Of a DNA stretch of 64,000 nt, positions 42,529-51,236 are shown piece after piece. Position numbers and translations under genes: made by a program. Numbering within the stretch: position 1 is the first letter of the stretch; every line of letters starts with the position of its first letter. The DNA lies in contig NZ_CAIWTY010000106.1 in assembly GCF_903915725.1 (NCBI RefSeq), forward strand, positions 124,001-188,000. Reading direction: 5' to 3'. The notes below the pieces were generated by a model. The model was not told the DNA's origin and did no database searches. It worked only from the letters and a program-made list of their open reading frames with translations. Source of the DNA: an uncultured Rhodopila sp. Its GTDB lineage: Bacteria > Pseudomonadota > Alphaproteobacteria > Acetobacterales > Acetobacteraceae.

Positions 42529-43306
42529 AGCTGACCAGCGTATTCGGGCCGAATGTATTGCTGATCGGCACGTCCACCGCGTCGCGTCCTCGGCCAATCA
42601 GAACGCGGCCCCACAGCGGCTTATTGTTGCGGGCATCGAACGTGTGCCAGGCGCCCCCCAGATAGGCTTCGAACCAGCCGGCGAAATCCATTGGCCCGTG
42701 CGGCGGCGGCACATTGATATCGCTCAGATAACCCGTACAGTAGCGTGCCGGGATGTTCATAGCCCGGCACAACGCCACGCCCAGATGGGCGAAGTCGCGG
42801 CACACCCCCCGTTTTTCGTTGAACACCTCCCACGCCGTCTTGGTCGAGCGGGCCGACATGTAGTCGAACGTGATATGGTTATGCACGAAATCGCAGATCG
42901 CCTGCACCCGGCCCCAGCCGGGCGGGACTTTATGAAACAACTGCCACGCGGCCTCAGACAGCCGATCGGTTTCGCAGTACCGGCTGCCAACCAGGAATGC
43001 CAGGGTCTCGTCCGGCAGGTCCTGCACCAAATGTTCCTGTGCCGAGGCCACCACCGGATCGGGCAGGCCGGCGTCGTTCACCACCGCGGTGCTGCTGATC
43101 CGCAACCTGCCGGTCGGTGCGACGATCCGGCTGCACCAGTTGCCGAAGGCGTCGCGGTAGGCATGCACCGGCACGAACGGGTCGGTTACCAGATGGTCGG
43201 GCACCACGAGGTCAGGGGCGCGCGAGTGATGCACGTGCAGCATCAGCACCATCGGCGTCGGCTGCACGCAGTCATAGACGATCTCGTAGCCGACGCGGAT
43301 CTGCAT
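42479..43306 (-). CDS. Transglutaminase-like domain protein
   Basis: 275-aa transglutaminase-core (papain-like) protein. The N-terminal domain (RVGYEIVYDCVQPTPMVLMLHVH) is the usual partner. The catalytic triad is Cys ~168 in KRGVCRDFAHLGVALCR, His in GAWHTFDARNN and the Asp two residues later. These proteins are peptidases or amidases of unknown target, often linked to circularly permuted ATP-grasp proteins, none of which is here. The start at 43306 is the only good ATG. Confidence 0.88.
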   Translation of the reverse strand: MQIRVGYEIVYDCVQPTPMVLMLHVHHSRAPDLVVPDHLVTDPFVPVHAYRDAFGNWCSRIVAPTGRLRISSTAVVNDAGLPDPVVASAQEHLVQDLPDETLAFLVGSRYCETDRLSEAAWQLFHKVPPGWGRVQAICDFVHNHITFDYMSARSTKTAWEVFNEKRGVCRDFAHLGVALCRAMNIPARYCTGYLSDINVPPPHGPMDFAGWFEAYLGGAWHTFDARNNKPLWGRVLIGRGRDAVDVPISNTFGPNTLVSFKVWTDEVQGIQAVRA

Positions 43307-43384
43307 GGTGTTCTCCGTTGTATAATGGGATCAGTAGGCAATGCCGGCATATCGGCCGGAGTCGCAGGTCAGGAGCAAAGCCGC

Positions 43385-43633
43385 ATGGCGCGTGAAACGC
43401 TGTTTTTGGTTCAGGCATTCAAGGCCGGCAAAGGCCAGAAGTTGACCGCCGAACCGGCGATCCAGTGCAAATCTTCCGCCGGCGCCCTCAAGCGAGCCGA
43501 ACTTCTTGCCGCGACGAAAGCCGGTGTGGTTGCGTTTTCAACCTCCGGTGACGCCGAACTGGGTGAATACGACGACGAGCCGACGATCATTTTTAAGACC
43601 GGACGTCTGCCCGCGGCGTTCGAAGAAGCTTGA
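43385..43633 (+). CDS. Small conserved hypothetical protein
   Basis: 82 aa (MARETLFLVQAFKAGKGQKL, EPAIQCKSSAGALKRAELLAATKAGVVAF). AGGAG precedes ATG 43385. The fold looks alpha/beta with an AGALKRAELLA helix. The C-terminal acidic stretch is ELGEYDDEPTIIFKTGRLP. Common in alphaproteobacteria as an uncharacterised protein. Divergent from the transglutaminase gene. Confidence 0.75.
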   Translation: MARETLFLVQAFKAGKGQKLTAEPAIQCKSSAGALKRAELLAATKAGVVAFSTSGDAELGEYDDEPTIIFKTGRLPAAFEEA

Positions 43634-44095
43634 TTCAGCGCCGGATTGTTGCGGGACGGCAGGGACTGGCGCCACTATTTTATGGTTTCTGATACCAGAC
43701 AGCCAAGCTGATCAGGGCAAGAGGGACGATCGCGAGCCAGAACGCGCTATCAACGATCATCGGCCCGCACGATATGTAATATTGTCATCGGTGTTATATG
43801 GCAGTTTGACGATCGCGATGCACCCCCCGCCAACGTCTTTAATCAGCCTGTCGGTATTTATCAGGACAGCGCGCCTTGATCCGTCCGTGAAACCACAGCG
43901 GACAACATTTCCAACGCAAAGTCTTGTATTTCGGTCGATTTGAGCGCAATTTGACAAATCATCCGGCGCGCCGCTCGGGAAAGCCTGTTGCCGTCAGCGC
44001 CGCTATCCGCGCCGGGATCGTCCCAAGAGCGCACCGGAGTTCGGCTGCAGGATACGCCCGGGCGGCATTCGCCCGTGTCCGAAAGGAGAACACGC
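43634..44095. other. AT-richer spacer with possible minus-strand small ORFs
   Basis: No gene is certain. On the minus strand, a 66-aa frame from a TTG at 43957 (CVGNVVRCGFTDGSRRAVLI, DVGGGCIAIVKLPYN) ends in an ATGA overlap with a 26-aa hydrophobic frame (43680-43760: MIVDSAFWLAIVPLALISLA, then VWYQKP). The region is visibly lower in GC than its surroundings. The short hydrophobic peptide resembles a single-helix membrane peptide; neither frame has a good ribosome site. Confidence 0.3.
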
Positions 44096-44410
44096 ATGAG
44101 TTTAGAAGCCCTCGACCCGAGCACGGTCCCGGAGACCGAGGCCGACCAGCTATCCGATGCCATGAAGGACCAGTTGCGCAAGGACGTCGCATCGTGGCGC
44201 GAAGGCCGGGTCGACGGATCGCCGCATCAGGCGACCGAACTCAGCGTAGCCGTAGCCAAACCGGCCCCTGCCCCGCGCGTCAGGCGCGCCAAGCCTGCCG
44301 CCGCCGTGGCCGAGCCGGAGACCGCCAAGAAGAAGCCGTTCGGCATGTCCTATGATGGCTCCACCAATGCCGACTATATCAACTACATGATTTCGCGCGG
44401 CGCCCGGTGA
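44096..44410 (+). CDS. Hypothetical protein with Ala/Pro-rich linker
   Basis: 104 aa. An acidic N-terminus (MSLEALDPSTVPETEADQLS) is followed by a helical segment DAMKDQLRKDVASWREGR, a low-complexity A/P/K linker, and a conserved-looking C-terminus KPFGMSYDGSTNADYINYMI. The start has an excellent AAAGGAGAA site. It overlaps the next gene by GTGA. No known function. Confidence 0.75.
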   Translation: MSLEALDPSTVPETEADQLSDAMKDQLRKDVASWREGRVDGSPHQATELSVAVAKPAPAPRVRRAKPAAAVAEPETAKKKPFGMSYDGSTNADYINYMISRGAR

Positions 44411-44613
44411 CCTGGGTTACCTTCGAAGCGGCGACCGGCGGGTTGGTGGTGGTGCAACTGCGCCACATCGTGGCGATCTACGATGAGCAGGGCGCCGTGA
44501 AGCTGGCTACCGCCTCGGGAGGCGAGCATATCCTGAAGGACATCACCGTGCAGCGCGCCGCCGCGATCGTCACCGCGGCGGAGGAAGCCAGCCATGCCGA
44601 TCCCGACCGCTGA
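44407..44613 (+). CDS. Small hypothetical protein, coupled to the previous gene
   Basis: 68 aa starting at GTG 44407, which overlaps the upstream stop (GTGA). VTFEAATGGLVVVQLRHIVAIYDE is followed by GGEHILKDITVQRAAAIVTAAEEA, a beta-rich domain ending in a helix. The pair probably forms a unit. No family recognised. Confidence 0.7.
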   Translation: MTWVTFEAATGGLVVVQLRHIVAIYDEQGAVKLATASGGEHILKDITVQRAAAIVTAAEEASHADPDR

Positions 44614-44678
44614 TCGCGGCCTTACTTTGTAACGGGAAGACAACCCTCATGTCCCATGCCGCCGTGCCATACTGAGCG

Positions 44679-44882
44679 ATGGCAGATTCAGACTATCGGA
44701 TTATCCATCGCGAAGACGATAGCTTCGCCGTCGAGATCAAGAGGTCCGGCGCTTTGCCGCAGACCGCGGCCGGGTTTGCCACCGAGGATGACGCCAAGGG
44801 TTGGATAGCTCAGGACCAGCGTCTGCGGGTTGCGGCGGATCCGTTCGGAACCCCGGCTGGCAGGCGGTGGCGCGGCTTCTGA
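44679..44882 (+). CDS. Small hypothetical protein
   Basis: 67 aa (MADSDYRIIHREDDSFAVEI, then AAGFATEDDAKGWIAQDQRL). The F-A-V-E-I ... GFxTEDDAKxWI pattern is typical of short alphaproteobacterial proteins with a beta-beta-alpha fold whose function is unknown. It lies 65 bases after the GTG-start gene on the same strand. Confidence 0.7.
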   Translation: MADSDYRIIHREDDSFAVEIKRSGALPQTAAGFATEDDAKGWIAQDQRLRVAADPFGTPAGRRWRGF

Positions 44883-45572
44883 CTCCGGTCAGGTGCGGGC
44901 GCGTTGTCCGATCCGCCGAACCCACTGCTCAGAAAGCCCCCGGCGGCGTTGGCCGCGGCCTCATCGTCGGGGTCGCCGCATGGGCCTGACTTTCCGGACC
45001 AGGGCAGATACCGCCCGATCGCCTCGGCGAGGTTCATGATTGGAATGCTCTGCAGTGCGATATGGCCGTGGCGGGGAAGCGTGGCCAGCGACAGGCTGGG
45101 ACAGGCCCTCACCGCCGCTGTAGGCGGTCTCGTTTGGCCCAGGGTCGACCGAGACGGTCTGCATTATGGTCCCGGAGATGGTATACTGCATAAGTATGCT
45201 CCGTCTCGGAACGAGTTGATAGAGCAACAATACCGGACTGCGTGGCCGTTCCACTCAAGAAAATGACACATTATTATGATACTGATCAGCCATGCGGTCT
45301 ATGCCGGAAAGCGCCGAGAATTGCCCGACGTCAACGGTTGAGCATTCCGGCGTCTTGAAGGGCGTAGTGCATCAGCGCCAGCGATATCGCGCGGCGAACC
45401 ATCAATGGTCTGCCTTTCCGGGACGGGCTACCGGAGCCACAGGTTGCGGTCCCTGTAGGCGAGTCTGACCGGCTTGCCGCACTGGAATTGCTGACTGCGA
45501 ACGGCGCTTTGGTCACGCTGACAGTTGCACCGCCGTATGTTCGGCAGAAGGGGTTGGGCCGCCGTCCGTGGT
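44883..45572. other. Intergenic region before tRNA-Arg
   Basis: No gene is supported in 690 bases. From about 45370 to 45560 the plus strand reads as protein-like sequence after a stop (RRTINGLPFRDGLPEPQVAV, then LAALELLTANGALVTLTVAP) and runs into the tRNA; it could be a gene remnant. Elsewhere frames on both strands lack ribosome sites and conserved character. Confidence 0.35.
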
Positions 45573-45649
45573 TGGCGTCCCCGGCGGGATTCGAACCCAC
45601 GGCCCCCAGATTAGGAATCTGGTGCTCTATCCTGCTGAGCTACGGAGAC
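45573..45649 (-). tRNA. tRNA-Arg (anticodon CCT)
   Basis: 77 bases on the minus strand fold into a full cloverleaf. The acceptor stem is GTCTCCG/CGGGGAC, the D-arm is AGCTCAGCAGGATAGAGC, the anticodon stem-loop is CCAGA-TTCCTAA-TCTGG with anticodon CCT, and the T-arm contains GGTTCGAATCC. The 3-prime CCA is encoded (45573-45575). It reads the rare AGG codon. Confidence 0.96.
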
Positions 45650-45697
45650 ACACATCGCCTTATACCAGATTCCCGGCCCTCCACAAAACCCCCGAAA

Positions 45698-46705
45698 TCA
45701 CCCCCGGGCCACCCGCCCCTCGATCGGATAGGCCGGATCGTTGTGCCCCGGCGTCGACGGATGGCCGGTCGACACCAACCCATCCACGAAGGCCTCATCC
45801 GCCGCATCCAGCCGGCAGGACAGTGCGGCCGCATAATCCTCCCACTGCTCTTCCGTCCGCGGCCCCGCAATCGCCGAGGTGACGAACCGGTTGTTCAACA
45901 CCCACGCCATTGCGAACTGCCCGGGCGAGACCCCCTTCCCTTTCGCGTGGTCGGCGATCTCGCGCGCGATGAGCAGGCTTTCCGGCCGCCACTCCGATTC
46001 CAGCATCCGCCGATCCTGCCGCCCCGCCCGGGTCTCGGCGGCCGGCGGCGCATCGGGCGCGTATTTCCCGGTCAGCACGCCGCGCGCCAGCGGGCTGTAC
46101 GGCACGACCCCCAGCCCGAAATACCCGCAGGCCGGCAGATGCTCGGTCTCAACCTCGCGGTTCAGCGCGTTATACAACGGCTGGCTGGCCACCGGACGGT
46201 CGATCCCCGCCTCGTCGCACAGGCGGCAGATCTCAGCGACGCGCCAGCTTCGATAGTTCGACACACCGAAATAGCGCAGCTTGCCGGCACGGATCAGGTC
46301 CGCCAGCGCATGCACCGTCTCGGCAAGCGGAGTCGCATGGTCTTCCTTATGCAAGTACAGGATATCGATCTCGTTCACGCCCAGTCGGCGCAGGCTGGCC
46401 TCCACCGCGTGCTGCACATGCCGCCGCGACAGGCCGCGCGCATTGGGCCCCTCACCCGTCGGGTTGGCGCATTTCGTCGCCAGCACCCACCACGACCGGT
46501 GCTCCCGGATCGCCTGCCCGACCACCTCCTCGGATCGTCCCGCGGCATAGGCGTCCGCGGTGTCGATGAAATTGACCCCCTGCCCGCGCGCCCGGTCAAC
46601 GATCCGCTGCGCTGCCGCCGCATCCGTCGGGCCACCGAACATCATCGTGCCGAGGCATAGCGGCGAGACTTTCAGCCCGCTGCGGCCCAATCCGCGATAC
46701 TCCAT
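45698..46705 (-). CDS. Aldo/keto reductase
   Basis: 335-aa NADPH-dependent TIM-barrel oxidoreductase. The catalytic tetrad is Asp/Tyr in FIDTADAYAAGRSE, Lys in LATKCANP and His in LYLHKEDHATP. GVSNYRSWRVAEI and QPLYNALNREVETE are standard AKR segments. It belongs to the YajO/Gpr-like group acting on various aldehydes; substrate unknown. It lies 48 bases beyond the 5-prime side of tRNA-Arg and is transcribed in the same direction. Confidence 0.92.
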   Translation of the reverse strand: MEYRGLGRSGLKVSPLCLGTMMFGGPTDAAAAQRIVDRARGQGVNFIDTADAYAAGRSEEVVGQAIREHRSWWVLATKCANPTGEGPNARGLSRRHVQHAVEASLRRLGVNEIDILYLHKEDHATPLAETVHALADLIRAGKLRYFGVSNYRSWRVAEICRLCDEAGIDRPVASQPLYNALNREVETEHLPACGYFGLGVVPYSPLARGVLTGKYAPDAPPAAETRAGRQDRRMLESEWRPESLLIAREIADHAKGKGVSPGQFAMAWVLNNRFVTSAIAGPRTEEQWEDYAAALSCRLDAADEAFVDGLVSTGHPSTPGHNDPAYPIEGRVARG

Positions 46706-46858
46706 CCGCCGTCTCCTTCCGTTCCAGCCATGCCATGTCGCAGCTTGTCCCGGGGGCCACCGACGTCAACCTGCCATCTGCGCGGCGCGGGCGCTTTGTT
46801 GCTTGTCGGGCAATGACTCGAAACCGTATAGGTTCAGCGTGGGCTGCCGGAAGCGAAC

Positions 46859-47725
46859 ATGTCATTTTCCTTGGGTATCGGGATCGTCACTTACAATCGC
46901 AAGGACACGCTCCGGGAGACGATCGATCAGGTGCGCGCGCTGACCCGGGAGCCGAATGCAGCCTATGTGGTCGCCGATGACGGGTCCTCCGACGGCACCC
47001 TGGCTATGCTGCGGGCGATGCGGATTCCGGTCGTGACCGGCACCAACATGGGTATCGCCTGGAACAAGAACCGTGCCCTGTTCGTGCTGTCCCAGCTTTT
47101 GGGTTGCGAGACGGTGATCCTGCTGGAGGACGACTGCCGCCCCGCCGAGGCAGCTTGGGAATCGCAGTGGATGTCCGCCGCACGCCGCCTGGGTCACGTC
47201 AACTACGCCGGGGAGTGGATCCGGCAGTTTTTTCTGTCCGGCTCCGGCACGGCCGACGACCCGGTGCGATCGACCATGGTGACCGCGCAATGCACCGCCT
47301 TTTCGCGCACGGCCCTTACCTATGCCGGCTATCTCGATCCCCGCTTCAGCGGGTACGGCCATGAGCATGTCGAGCACACGCGGCGGCTGATCCGGCTTGG
47401 CTACGGCGGCAATGAAGAACAGCACGATGGCAAGGAACAGGTGGTCTACCATCTCATCAAGGGCGGCATCACTGTCGTCGACAGCATCAGCCACGGCAAT
47501 CCCGAGGCCGCCGAATGCAACCTCATGCTGGCGCGCCAACTGATGGCCGAGCAAGGCTACCGGGCGCCATGGCGCGACGATCGCCAATTGCGGCAGTTCC
47601 GGTCGGAAACCGAAAGTAGCTTCGGCAGCGATCCCGCGCGGTTCGCAGTTCACGCGGCTCCGGCTGTTGCCGGTCCGCACCCGCGCGGGTTGCTGTCACG
47701 TTTCCTGGGTAGAACGCACCGATGA
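46859..47725 (+). CDS. Glycosyltransferase family 2 protein
   Basis: 288-aa GT-A-fold enzyme. The start LGIGIVTYNRKDTLRETIDQV is the donor-site strand and helix. VADDGSSDGT is the first acidic motif, and LLEDDCRP (~residue 90) is the DxD-like metal site. SGYGHEHVEHTRRLIRLGY is the acceptor-side segment. Cytoplasmic, probably adding a sugar to surface polysaccharide or glycoprotein. Overlaps the next glycosyltransferase gene by ATGA, so the two work together. Confidence 0.88.
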   Translation: MSFSLGIGIVTYNRKDTLRETIDQVRALTREPNAAYVVADDGSSDGTLAMLRAMRIPVVTGTNMGIAWNKNRALFVLSQLLGCETVILLEDDCRPAEAAWESQWMSAARRLGHVNYAGEWIRQFFLSGSGTADDPVRSTMVTAQCTAFSRTALTYAGYLDPRFSGYGHEHVEHTRRLIRLGYGGNEEQHDGKEQVVYHLIKGGITVVDSISHGNPEAAECNLMLARQLMAEQGYRAPWRDDRQLRQFRSETESSFGSDPARFAVHAAPAVAGPHPRGLLSRFLGRTHR

Positions 47726-50700
47726 CAGGCTGGAAGGATCAGCAGGAGGCAAACCTCGCCGTCATCCTGTCGGGCTTTTTCGACGCCGTCTGGTACAGCT
47801 CGCGCTATGGGGATGTATCGACCTCGCCGATGGATCCGCTGGCGCATTTCATCCGCTTCGGCGTGGGTGAAATGCGCGATCCGAATCGTTTCTTTGACAG
47901 CATTTGGTATCTGGAACATTATCCGGACGTGCAGGCAAGCGGCGTACACCCGCTGCTGCATTATCTCAGCTCCGGCGCGGTGGAACTGCGCAATCCGCAT
48001 CCCAGGTTCGATGCGGTTTTCTATGCGGACGAGCATCCGGAAGCCGCCAAGAACCCGCTGATGTTCCATATAAGACATGGAATGATGCGGGGCTACCTGA
48101 CGGAAAAGCCAATCGCCATCGCCGACTATCTGGCGTCGGAGAAACCGGGATTGGCGGTGCCCGCGGATGGTGTTGCCGACATCGTCATTCCGGTCTATCG
48201 CGGGCTGGCGGAAACCCGCCGCTGCCTGGACTCGGTACTTGCGGACAACGATGCGGTGCGCGGCGACATTATCGTCGTCGACGACCATTCGCCGGAACCG
48301 GAGCTCAGTGCGTGGCTCGACACGCTTGCCGGCTCCGGCCGGATCAGGCTGCTGCGCAACCGGCGCAATCTCGGCTTCGTTCGCTCCGTCAATGCCGGCA
48401 TGGAAGCCGCCGGAGGCCGCGACGTGGTGCTGCTCAACAGCGACACCGAAGTGCCGCCGGGATGGCTGTCGCGGCTGGCGGCGCAAGCCTATGCCGCGCC
48501 GCGAATCGCCTCGGTGTCGCCGATGTCGAACAACGCAACGATCTGCGGCTGGCCGAACGACCAGGGCGGCCCGGTCGCGCTCGGTGCCAGCGCGCTGCGG
48601 ATCGACGAACTGTGCCGCTCCGTCAATGCAGGCCGATCGGCTTCGGCCCCGACGACGGTCGGCTTTTGCATGTATATCCGGCGGGAGGCGCTGACCGAAG
48701 CCGGCTATTTCGATGCTAAGCGGTTCGGTCTCGGCTACGGCGAGGAGAACGATTTCTGCATGCGCGCCAGCGCGCTCGGATGGCAGCATCGGATCGCCTG
48801 CGACACGTTCGTCTACCACACCGGATCGGTCAGCTTCGGCGCACGAGCACAGGCCATGTCGAAGCGGGCCACGCAACGCCTGCTGGAGCTGTACCCCGGC
48901 TACAGCCGCGACATCGCCCTGCACGTCAGGGCGGATGCCATCGGGCCGTTTCGCTTCGCGCTGACGGGCGCCGCGATGAAAAGCTCCGGGCTGCCCATCC
49001 TGCTGATGATATCGCATGGGTTGGGTGGCGGCGTGCGCCGTCATATCGACGCCATCGTCGCCAGCCTGGAGGGCAAGGCGCATGTGCTGGCGCTGGAATC
49101 CGGCACGCGCGGCGCAACGCTGAGCATCCCGGCACTGCCCGGGCATCCCGTGCTCGCGCTGCCGCCCGAGCGGCTGGAGGACATCGTCAAAATATTGCGT
49201 AACTTCGGCGTCGGACGGGCGCATGTGCATCACCTGATGGGCATGGATGCCGACGTGCGAGCGCTGATCCACCGGCTGAATGTGCCGTTCGACGTCACCG
49301 TGCACGACTACTATGCGATCTGCCCGCAGGTGAATCTTCTGCCGGCGCCGCACCAGCTCTATTGCCAAGAGCCGGCGGAGGCAGGCTGTAACGCCTGCAT
49401 CGCCGCGCGCCCGTCGCATGCTGCGCGCGACATCCTGTCCTGGCGGGCCGAGCGTGCCTGGCAGTTCCACGACGCCGAGCGGGTGTTCTGCCCTAGCCGG
49501 GATGTGCGGTCACGCTTGCAACGATACGGTCTGGCGGGCCGCGCCGTGGTCGTCCCGCATCAGCCCGTCCGCGCCAGCGCCTGGCCGGTGAGTGCCGCGG
49601 CCCCCGGGACGGGCAAGCTGCGGATTGCGGTTCTCGGTGTCCTGGCGGATCACAAAGGCGCCCGCATGGTCGCCGCCTGCGCCGAAGCCTGCGATCCCGC
49701 GACCACCGAAATCCACCTCATCGGTTATGTCGAAGCCAATTTCCCCAAGCCCGCGCTGAAGCGGATGAAGCTGACCGGGCGCTACGACGAGGCGAAGCTA
49801 CCGCAACTGATCGAATCGGTCGCACCGCATGTCATCTGGTTTCCGGCGGCGTGGCCTGAAACCTTCAGCTATACCCTGACCGCCGCCATCGAATCCGGCC
49901 GCCCGATTGCCGCAACCGATATCGGCTCGTTTCCGGAGCGGTTGCGCGGCCGTCCGTTCACCTGGCTTGTGGACCACCGCACCTCGCCCGCCGATTGGAT
50001 CGCGCGTTTCGCGGAAATCCGGTCTGCGCTGCCAGCCCAGCCGGTCACCGCCGCGACCGTCCTGCGGGAGGCGGTCGAGGACTTCTACGCAACGGAGTAC
50101 CTGCGGCCGCTCCGGCGTGCCCGGATCAAGCGCTCGCGCCCGGTGATCGCGGTCGTGCCTGAACGCTACGACACCGGACAGCCGACGCCTTGCGCCTTCA
50201 TCCGCCTGTTGCAGCCGCTCGATCATCCCGCTATCGGCGGCGATTTCGAGGTCCGCCTGGCGGATGCCAAATCGGTCCTCGATATCGAAGCCGACATCAT
50301 CGTCACCCAACGTTATGCGATTCCCAATCTCAAGGCCGTGGACGCGCTCGCGGTACACGCCCGAAATACCGGCGCCGTCCTGCTGTACGATCTCGACGAC
50401 GACCTGCTGAACATCGCCCGCTCGCATCCCGACGCGGAGGAGTTGCGGCCGAAAGCGCCAACGGTGCGGCGCCTGCTCGGCCTGGCCGATGAGGTATGGG
50501 TTTCCACCGCGCCGCTGGCCGAGAGCCTCCGGCGCGCGGCGAACACGATCACCGTCGTGCCCAACGGGCTGGATGAGCGCATCTGGACGGCGTTTTCGCC
50601 GGGTCAGCCGCCCGCGGCCGGTCCGGCCCGGCTGCTCTGCATGGGCACCACCACGCACGAGCGCGACCTGGCGATGATCCTCCCTGCGCTGGTGCGCCTG

Positions 50701-51201
50701 AAAGAGGAGTTCGGCACCGACGTGGAGATCGACATTATCGGTATGACCGGCTCCTCCGAGCTGCCACCGGGCATCAATCGAGTCAGCCTGCCGCGCCACG
50801 CCACGCTGTCTTACCCGGGATTCGTCACCTGCCTGTCAACGGTGCGGCACGGCTGGCACATCGGCTTGTCGCCGCTGCTCGACACGCCGTTCAACCGGTC
50901 CAAGTCGGCGATCAAGGCGATGGACTATGCCGTGCTGGGCCTGATTGTCGTGGCTTCCGACGTCGAGGTGTATCGCGGTTCCATTGCCGACGGTCCGGCC
51001 GGACAACTGGTGGCGAACGATCCACGCGCCTGGTACGCCGCGCTCGCCTGGCTGATCCGGAACCGGGCATTGCGAGTTTCCGCCGCGGCGGGAGCTCGGG
51101 CGGCGTTTCTGGCGACCTCCAGCCTCGCGGTGCAGGCGAAGACGCGGCGCGCCGCCTGGATTCGGCTGCTGCACAAACGGCGGGCCGATGCAGCGGAATG
51201 A
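47722..51201 (+). CDS. Large multidomain glycosyltransferase (GT2 + two GT4-like modules)
   Basis: 1159 aa. Residues ~18-135 hold three tandem ~40-residue repeats of the type F-D-x-x-W-Y ... YPDV ... PLxHYxxxGxxExRxP. Residues ~150-400 form a GT2 domain (ADIVIPVYRGLAETRRCLDSV, VVDDHSPEP, LLNSDTEVPPGW, GYGEENDFCMRA). Residues ~430-760 form a GT-B module (LLMISHGLGGGVRRHIDAIVA, WPETFSYTLTAAIESGRP). Residues ~790-1150 form a second GT-B module (LLYDLDDDLLN, VVPNGLDERIW, DTPFNRSKSAIKAMDYAVLG). It has three catalytic units in one chain, as in enzymes that build repeating surface glycans. Coupled to the upstream GT2 gene. No export genes are in view. Confidence 0.88.
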   Translation: MTGWKDQQEANLAVILSGFFDAVWYSSRYGDVSTSPMDPLAHFIRFGVGEMRDPNRFFDSIWYLEHYPDVQASGVHPLLHYLSSGAVELRNPHPRFDAVFYADEHPEAAKNPLMFHIRHGMMRGYLTEKPIAIADYLASEKPGLAVPADGVADIVIPVYRGLAETRRCLDSVLADNDAVRGDIIVVDDHSPEPELSAWLDTLAGSGRIRLLRNRRNLGFVRSVNAGMEAAGGRDVVLLNSDTEVPPGWLSRLAAQAYAAPRIASVSPMSNNATICGWPNDQGGPVALGASALRIDELCRSVNAGRSASAPTTVGFCMYIRREALTEAGYFDAKRFGLGYGEENDFCMRASALGWQHRIACDTFVYHTGSVSFGARAQAMSKRATQRLLELYPGYSRDIALHVRADAIGPFRFALTGAAMKSSGLPILLMISHGLGGGVRRHIDAIVASLEGKAHVLALESGTRGATLSIPALPGHPVLALPPERLEDIVKILRNFGVGRAHVHHLMGMDADVRALIHRLNVPFDVTVHDYYAICPQVNLLPAPHQLYCQEPAEAGCNACIAARPSHAARDILSWRAERAWQFHDAERVFCPSRDVRSRLQRYGLAGRAVVVPHQPVRASAWPVSAAAPGTGKLRIAVLGVLADHKGARMVAACAEACDPATTEIHLIGYVEANFPKPALKRMKLTGRYDEAKLPQLIESVAPHVIWFPAAWPETFSYTLTAAIESGRPIAATDIGSFPERLRGRPFTWLVDHRTSPADWIARFAEIRSALPAQPVTAATVLREAVEDFYATEYLRPLRRARIKRSRPVIAVVPERYDTGQPTPCAFIRLLQPLDHPAIGGDFEVRLADAKSVLDIEADIIVTQRYAIPNLKAVDALAVHARNTGAVLLYDLDDDLLNIARSHPDAEELRPKAPTVRRLLGLADEVWVSTAPLAESLRRAANTITVVPNGLDERIWTAFSPGQPPAAGPARLLCMGTTTHERDLAMILPALVRLKEEFGTDVEIDIIGMTGSSELPPGINRVSLPRHATLSYPGFVTCLSTVRHGWHIGLSPLLDTPFNRSKSAIKAMDYAVLGLIVVASDVEVYRGSIADGPAGQLVANDPRAWYAALAWLIRNRALRVSAAAGARAAFLATSSLAVQAKTRRAAWIRLLHKRRADAAE

Positions 51202-51236
51202 CTTGCCGGATCGCCGACCCCGGCTAACTATGAGTC

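Noticed and set aside
44810-45112. 100-aa minus-strand frame (MNLAEAIGRYLPW ...) overlapping a small plus-strand gene
   Set aside because: Over 70 bases antisense to a better-supported gene, no ribosome site before the internal ATG, low-complexity tail.
45573-45697. Integrated element at tRNA-Arg
   Set aside because: No integrase, no partial tRNA duplication and ordinary housekeeping genes on both sides.
47650-49470. 606-codon minus-strand frame opposite the glycosyltransferases
   Set aside because: Arginine- and histidine-rich with no domain; the plus strand carries complete GT motifs and an ATGA coupling.
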